A DNA stretch of 64,000 bases from Natronorubrum tibetense GA33 (GTDB taxonomy: Archaea > Halobacteriota > Halobacteria > Halobacteriales > Natrialbaceae). The position numbers and the translations under genes were made by a program. Location: assembly GCF_000383975.1 (NCBI RefSeq), contig NZ_KB913017.1:3200265-3264264 (forward strand), in the 5' to 3' direction. Shown in pieces: positions 60,199 through 64,000 of this stretch. Each line of letters starts with the position of its first letter. Within the stretch, counting starts at the first letter, position 1. Below the pieces are notes generated by a model. That model had not been told where the DNA came from, did not search any database, and saw only the letters and a list, made by a program, of their open reading frames with translations.

Positions 60199-60688
60199 TT
60201 AAGCTAGAAAATGTGATATAATATATCCATGTTTCAATGGTGAGCAAAATTATCGGCTCAAATAACGGGTCAACTATTGCATAAAACGGAACCGGAAAAA
60301 CGCCGCTCTCCGGTGCAAACAGAATTAACGAACCCACTTGATCTTGTAGGCGACTGGATAGCGCTGGCGAGCTCCGCCGTGGTCTACCCCTCAGTAACCG
60401 AATCGGTGCCCGTATTATTCGGAGCGTTCCAGAAAAAATAAAAACAGTAATGAAAATAATCATCGGGATGAAGTGTGAAAATGTGCCATTCCACAAAAGG
60501 AGGGCGATAAGAGAAAACTCTTCATCTGGTTTTAATATCCATATTAAATATCCGCTTATTACACCAAAGACAACTAGAATCTGGGGAGGTAAATAAAAGA
60601 CGCCCAAAAAGAATCCTACCCCTGTTAAAGCTATGAATAGCGGCATCGAAAGGAAGAGCGGAACTATTCCAATCTTACTATTTAGCAT
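60167..60688 (-). CDS. Small polytopic membrane protein
   Basis: A 173-residue protein with about four hydrophobic segments (IVPLFLSMPLFIALTGVGFF; ILVVFGVISGYLIWIL; LLLWNGTFSHFIPMIIFITV; LTIETWIYYITFSSLTILVM) and a basic loop (RAPIRLLRGRPRRSS). A/T-rich, unlike the core. Its 3' end overlaps the end of the TnpB remnant by about 30 bases. No family recognised. Confidence 0.55.
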   Translation of the reverse strand: MLNSKIGIVPLFLSMPLFIALTGVGFFLGVFYLPPQILVVFGVISGYLIWILKPDEEFSLIALLLWNGTFSHFIPMIIFITVFIFSGTLRIIRAPIRLLRGRPRRSSPALSSRLQDQVGSLILFAPESGVFPVPFYAIVDPLFEPIILLTIETWIYYITFSSLTILVMSKFDE

Positions 60689-60809
60689 GTCCAGAATCCC
60701 ACTCCTCCCGCATTTTCATATAGTCAATGAAGAGTCTGGGCCATTAATACTTTTGAATATTATGACCTACACGTGCTGAATATGATTGATTTGGGAATTT
60801 TGCCACGAT

Positions 60810-61014
60810 TCATGCACTCTCGACACTCTGTGAGAAGAGCGAAAGTTCACCAGAATACGGTTCTGTACCACCCCGTAAGAAACTCGACATAGATTCGGTC
60901 GAACAGATCGGCAATACGCTGATCCAGAAGGATGTTCTCGATATTCTTCCCGAGCAGGTGGAAATCTGCGCAGACTTCCACTTGTGGCCATCCTATGTGC
61001 GGAATTCGGCTTAA
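60810..61014 (+). pseudogene. Transposase N-terminal remnant (ISH3/IS4-like)
   Basis: An open frame reading YGSVPPRKKLDIDSVEQIGN then LPEQVEICADFHLWPSY, ending at TAA 61012-61014. The LPEQVEICADFHLxPYYG-type segment is characteristic of haloarchaeal ISH3/IS4-like transposases just before the first catalytic region; the rest of the gene is missing. Confidence 0.55.
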
Positions 61015-61170
61015 TTTGCGAAAGAGGTGATCAGTCAGTACATGCGAAGGCGTTACCGAAGAAGGTACCCACCTCTCGGATAGGCGTCAGAAACAACCTG
61101 CTGAATCTAGTGGGTCTATTTTGCAGCATTGATCGAAAAATTTGTACTTTTTCAATGAGACAAATATGAT

Positions 61171-61490
61171 ATGTACACTCGTAATCATGCACTTTTATCT
61201 GCCCTTGTCGGGATTCCAGTTGCAATGGCTGCTAACGATATAAGTTCCCAGATTTCAGTCTGGGTATAATTGTCCTAATAGGTACGATTATTGATTTAGA
61301 CCATTTTCTGATTTCACGGTTAAACTCTGGGAGTTGGATACATGTCGTCCAAAGTATCAAAACCCTTATAGACTATTCTTTGATCAAACCACTATTTTCA
61401 ATCCAGGTGACTTGTTCAGGGATCAGCGGCTATTATCTCATCATTTGATATTTGGGTTTGCTACAGTTACCACATGGGTTCATGTGCGCT
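61171..61490 (+). pseudogene. Frameshifted membrane-bound metal-dependent hydrolase (DUF457-like)
   Basis: Begins ATG 61171 with MYTRNHALLSALVGIPVAMA, shifts frame near 61265 to GTIIDLDHFLISRLNSGSW (the conserved DxDHF motif), and again near 61385 to IFNPGDLFRDQRLLSHHLIF, the LLSHxxxG motif. Joined, these match haloarchaeal YdjM/DUF457-type hydrolases. At least two frameshifts and truncation by the convergent gene at 61491 mark it as dead. Confidence 0.65.
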
Positions 61491-63203
61491 CTAATCGCTC
61501 GACACGAACACGTGCTGCAAAGTGTATAGAAAGCACACGGCGCCAATCCAAGCGTACAGGAACACGTTGAATAATTGTCCGACGAAGAGGACACAAAGAA
61601 GGAATGCAGTTGATGCAGCCAGTGACCGCTGCACGTCTGCCGATTTCACGAACGGTTTGAGATGAATGATGTAGACGGCGCCAACACCGAAAATGAAAAA
61701 GAAAAACTCGTAGAGGTCATACAGGTTCGAGACAGGTGTGTCGAAAAATCGGATGCCAGCCAGCACGAGTAGAGAATAAAGGTATCCAACGAACCAAGTT
61801 GTATCGAAAAAACGGCGCGCGTATCGGTACACGTCGTCCATATAAAACAGAAGTATAAAAACCAAGGCTGCTTGGCCCACCTGTTCCGAAGACATGTGTC
61901 CAGCGGTCAGTTCAAACTCCATTCCGCTGGTTACCCCTGACTCGATTGACGATAACGCGTTCGAAAGAAGCATGAAACCAAGCAAATAGACGAGGAATGC
62001 GCTTGGAAGCCACCAGTTGTCGCGGCCTAGCCTGGCCTCGGTACTTGATTCTCTGGTTCGTTTGAACGACTCTCCGATAGACATGGCCCCCAACGCGTAG
62101 AAACCGATGATTCCGAGGGTCCAAACGGTTATTCCCTCGGCGTCAAACTGGGAGAAGAAGGCAAGCAAACCGACCGTACCTCCTGACAAGACCACTGTCG
62201 GTACAATCCAGAATCTGGGTAACGGTGTGACAGTAATTCTTTTTTTGCCGGTTACGAACCGCTCCTGTTCGTCTCGCCGATAACTGGTCAGGAATGCGGG
62301 CATCCTATCTAAAACCCGAAGCCAGAACCAGAGGCCGTACACCGCATAGAGAATGACGGATAAGCTAACGATGATATGTGCATCGGTTGGTACTGTCCCT
62401 TCTGACAGTACCTTCCCGAAAGCGAACATCGTCTCGCGCTCAAGTGAGAACGGTGTCACAGCCAACAAAAGCCCAACGAGAACCATGAAGACTGTCATCA
62501 TCCCTTTCAGTGGTGTCGTAAGGACTGAGCCGAACGTGGTGAACAACGTGTCCAACAAATCGGTCTTAATCCGCGGTCCTTCGGGAAGTAATGCTACTCG
62601 CCGGGCGATCATATCGTACGTGGCGACACCGACTACGAGGACCTCGAGTATTGGAAACTGTTGCTCGGCGACGCTTATTGCTAAAATTGTGAAACAGACA
62701 AACAGCATTACCATTCCACCGATGAGCAGCGAAATAGCACCCGTATTCGCTCCTGCTGGTGGTTGATCCATAGTGCCGGTATTTGCTATCAGAATCTGGC
62801 TGAACATCTGCTGAGGTTCACTCTGGTTGTCTATTGCCTTGGACCACGCGTAAACGATCCCAGTCAACAGTAACCATGTCGTGAGTGATAGAATAACAAG
62901 TAATAACAGCGTGTTTGGCGTCGGATCGCGACTCCAAAATAAAAACCCGCTAATCACAATGCCCGTAACAAGAGCCCAGAACGGCGACCACTTTGAACTA
63001 TCATTTTTGGTAAAATAGTTCGGTGTTTGATATACGACATAGGCATACAGGACAAGTTGAAGAACTCCCATCAGTACGTCGGGTAGCCAGTCCAGCCAAA
63101 AGAGCGCCAGCACCACTGGGGCCGAATCCAACAATATCAGTATACCTGCGAGTATGCCGGCAATTGCTGAGGGCCTGACTCGTGTCAATTGTATCCTACT
63201 CAT
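61491..63203 (-). CDS. Polytopic membrane protein, family A copy 2
   Basis: A 570-residue protein with about 14 hydrophobic helices. It shares with the 51874-53442 protein the segment VILYAVYGLWFWLRVLDRMP and a similar helix layout (N-terminal cluster, a charged linker, the YGLWFWL helix pair and a C-terminal six-helix block), but overall identity looks low. It lacks known transporter motifs. ATG 63203 is chosen; the frame upstream to 63320 is basic and unlikely. The A/T-rich 63210-63270 region is a probable promoter. Confidence 0.75.
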   Translation of the reverse strand: MSRIQLTRVRPSAIAGILAGILILLDSAPVVLALFWLDWLPDVLMGVLQLVLYAYVVYQTPNYFTKNDSSKWSPFWALVTGIVISGFLFWSRDPTPNTLLLLVILSLTTWLLLTGIVYAWSKAIDNQSEPQQMFSQILIANTGTMDQPPAGANTGAISLLIGGMVMLFVCFTILAISVAEQQFPILEVLVVGVATYDMIARRVALLPEGPRIKTDLLDTLFTTFGSVLTTPLKGMMTVFMVLVGLLLAVTPFSLERETMFAFGKVLSEGTVPTDAHIIVSLSVILYAVYGLWFWLRVLDRMPAFLTSYRRDEQERFVTGKKRITVTPLPRFWIVPTVVLSGGTVGLLAFFSQFDAEGITVWTLGIIGFYALGAMSIGESFKRTRESSTEARLGRDNWWLPSAFLVYLLGFMLLSNALSSIESGVTSGMEFELTAGHMSSEQVGQAALVFILLFYMDDVYRYARRFFDTTWFVGYLYSLLVLAGIRFFDTPVSNLYDLYEFFFFIFGVGAVYIIHLKPFVKSADVQRSLAASTAFLLCVLFVGQLFNVFLYAWIGAVCFLYTLQHVFVSSD

Positions 63204-63462
63204 ATCATAACACGGCGCTTGACGTATGTCGATATCATAATTATCATTTAAATATCTTTTCAAGGTTATACTTACCCTCTTCGCGATTGCGCCCAGACAA
63301 TTCCCTCGAGGCCGAAACACGCGCTGAAACGCCGATAAAACCGCAATCCCGGGCCGATACGGGCATCAGGCAGGAATAGCGACAGAGACGTATTTCCTAG
63401 TCTGTACCTTCGGTTTCCGGGTGGTCGTATCGATTGAACCGGTACTTGCCTGTCCGAATCAC

Positions 63463-63636
63463 CTAGTACCGGCCGTCAAACTCGAGAAGATCCTCGTTGG
63501 TGACCGCCTCCGAAAGGAGATCCGGGATCTCCGTATCGGTGATGCCGTGATCAGATGCCAAGTCCATGATTTCCTCGACGGTAGCTCCCGGGTTCTCCGC
63601 CACGACCTCCAGGATCTGGTCATATTCCTCCGTCAT
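63463..63636 (-). CDS. 57-aa winged-helix-like microprotein
   Basis: ATG 63636 to TAG 63463 encodes MTEEYDQILEVVAENPGATV, then EEIMDLASDHGITDTEIPDL and LLEFDGRY. The pattern of two helices joined by a PGAT turn, a second helix-turn-helix and a short C-terminal strand fits a minimal winged helix. Third gene of a three-gene microprotein operon, starting 3 bases after the previous stop. Confidence 0.65.
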   Translation of the reverse strand: MTEEYDQILEVVAENPGATVEEIMDLASDHGITDTEIPDLLSEAVTNEDLLEFDGRY

Positions 63637-63639
63637 AGG

Positions 63640-63780
63640 TTAAGAGATCCGGTATTGGACGATCGATTCTGTGTTACAGGCAGGACAGGTTTCGGTATCT
63701 TTGTCGACGGTGGTTCCGCAGCGCCGGCACTCGTACACGACCTCTTCCTGGTTGTCCGGGATAGCAGCCGTTCTACACAT
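63640..63780 (-). CDS. 46-aa rubrerythrin-type zinc ribbon microprotein
   Basis: ATG 63780 to TAA 63640. VVYECRRCGTTVDKDTETCP followed by ACNTESIVQYRIS contains two CxxC knuckles, the haloarchaeal rubrerythrin-like zinc ribbon. 16 bases after the upstream gene's stop, 3 bases before the next start. Confidence 0.7.
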   Translation of the reverse strand: MCRTAAIPDNQEEVVYECRRCGTTVDKDTETCPACNTESIVQYRIS

Positions 63781-63796
63781 ATCAGGGATACAGAAA

Positions 63797-63949
63797 TCAC
63801 TCTGGGTTCACGACGTCACGGCACTCCGGGCACTCAGCGTATACTGCCGGTCCTGTCTCGCTTTCGTACTCGAGAATCACATCGGTCGTTGTGATCTCGG
63901 CCTGGCAGAACGGGCATGTACCGAGAGACGGTGGATTTGTCGTGGACAC
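63797..63949 (-). CDS. DUF7837-like zinc-binding microprotein (50 aa)
   Basis: GTG 63949 gives (M)STTNPPSLGTCPFCQAEITT, then ILEYESETGPAVYAECPECR and DVVNPE, with two CPxC knuckles forming one zinc ribbon. Similar haloarchaeal proteins are known as DUF7837, from memory. An upstream GTG at 63988 would add 13 unlikely hydrophobic residues. First gene of the microprotein operon. Confidence 0.7.
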   Translation of the reverse strand: MSTTNPPSLGTCPFCQAEITTTDVILEYESETGPAVYAECPECRDVVNPE

Positions 63950-64000
63950 GAGTTGAGGAAGATGAAGTCTGATGAGGGAAGGGAGCACGTGTGACTGTGA

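Noticed and set aside
1-64000. Search for a replication origin (orc/cdc6 with ORB repeats) and rRNA genes
   Set aside because: No Orc1/Cdc6 gene, no long ORB-like repeats and no rRNA sequence were seen.

Overview
The window is a piece of a haloarchaeal chromosome. The evidence is strongly acidic proteins, high GC with codons ending mainly in C or G, mostly leaderless genes with a TATA-like box about 25 bases before the start codon, twin-arginine lipoprotein signals, a TFB-like cyclin-fold protein, ribosomal protein S8e, FixABCX, MCP-type transducers and families largely confined to haloarchaea (DUF5800, DUF7837-like). Overall style suggests Natrialbaceae (Natrinema/Haloterrigena-like); this is an impression, not a database result.

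Left part (1 to about 43,250): conserved core with high GC. It holds coaD, a malic enzyme with a phosphotransacetylase-like tail, rps8e, and a phosphate locus from 6.2 to 17.2 kb: an AbrB-PhoU regulator divergent from pstS-pstC-pstA, a sensor histidine kinase between pstA and pstB, then pstB and phoU. Between pstB and phoU sit a BBE-like flavoprotein, an HNH protein and a decayed universal stress protein. Next come fixA-fixB-fixCX (17.6-21.7 kb), a bactofilin-like protein, a MoxR ATPase, tRNA-Ser(CGA), a frameshifted SnoaL-like gene, a PAS histidine kinase, an orphan Tat-type four-cluster ferredoxin protein, a citramalate/isopropylmalate synthase, a purine PRTase-like gene, two tandem chemotaxis-type transducers, phosphoenolpyruvate carboxylase and an ABC-2 exporter.

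Right part (about 43,300 to 64,000): an accessory island. Its left edge is marked by a 3' fragment of tRNA-Glu on the minus strand, after which GC falls and mobile DNA, gene fragments and orphan genes dominate. A 2.9-kb transposon-like unit with 8-bp target duplications carries a pentapeptide-repeat/ion-channel gene and is itself hit by a complete IS5-like insertion sequence. Beyond it are a VapBC-type pair, an HtpX-like protease, two members of an unrecognised polytopic membrane family about 10 kb apart, a metallophosphoesterase, a SIMPL protein, and a two-gene unit of a signal-anchored membrane protein followed by a large divergent tubulin/FtsZ-superfamily protein with a coiled-coil C-terminal half. 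This last pair (56.2-59.5 kb) is the best candidate for a little-described system. Remnants include a TnpB C-terminal half, a transposase tail, a DUF457-like hydrolase and a possible PCNA C-terminus. The window ends with a packed operon of three microproteins, two of them zinc ribbons.

Function overall: the left part serves phosphate uptake, anaplerotic carbon metabolism (PEP carboxylase, malic enzyme), electron-transfer-flavoprotein chemistry and taxis. The right part is horizontally acquired material built around membrane-associated proteins of unknown role.
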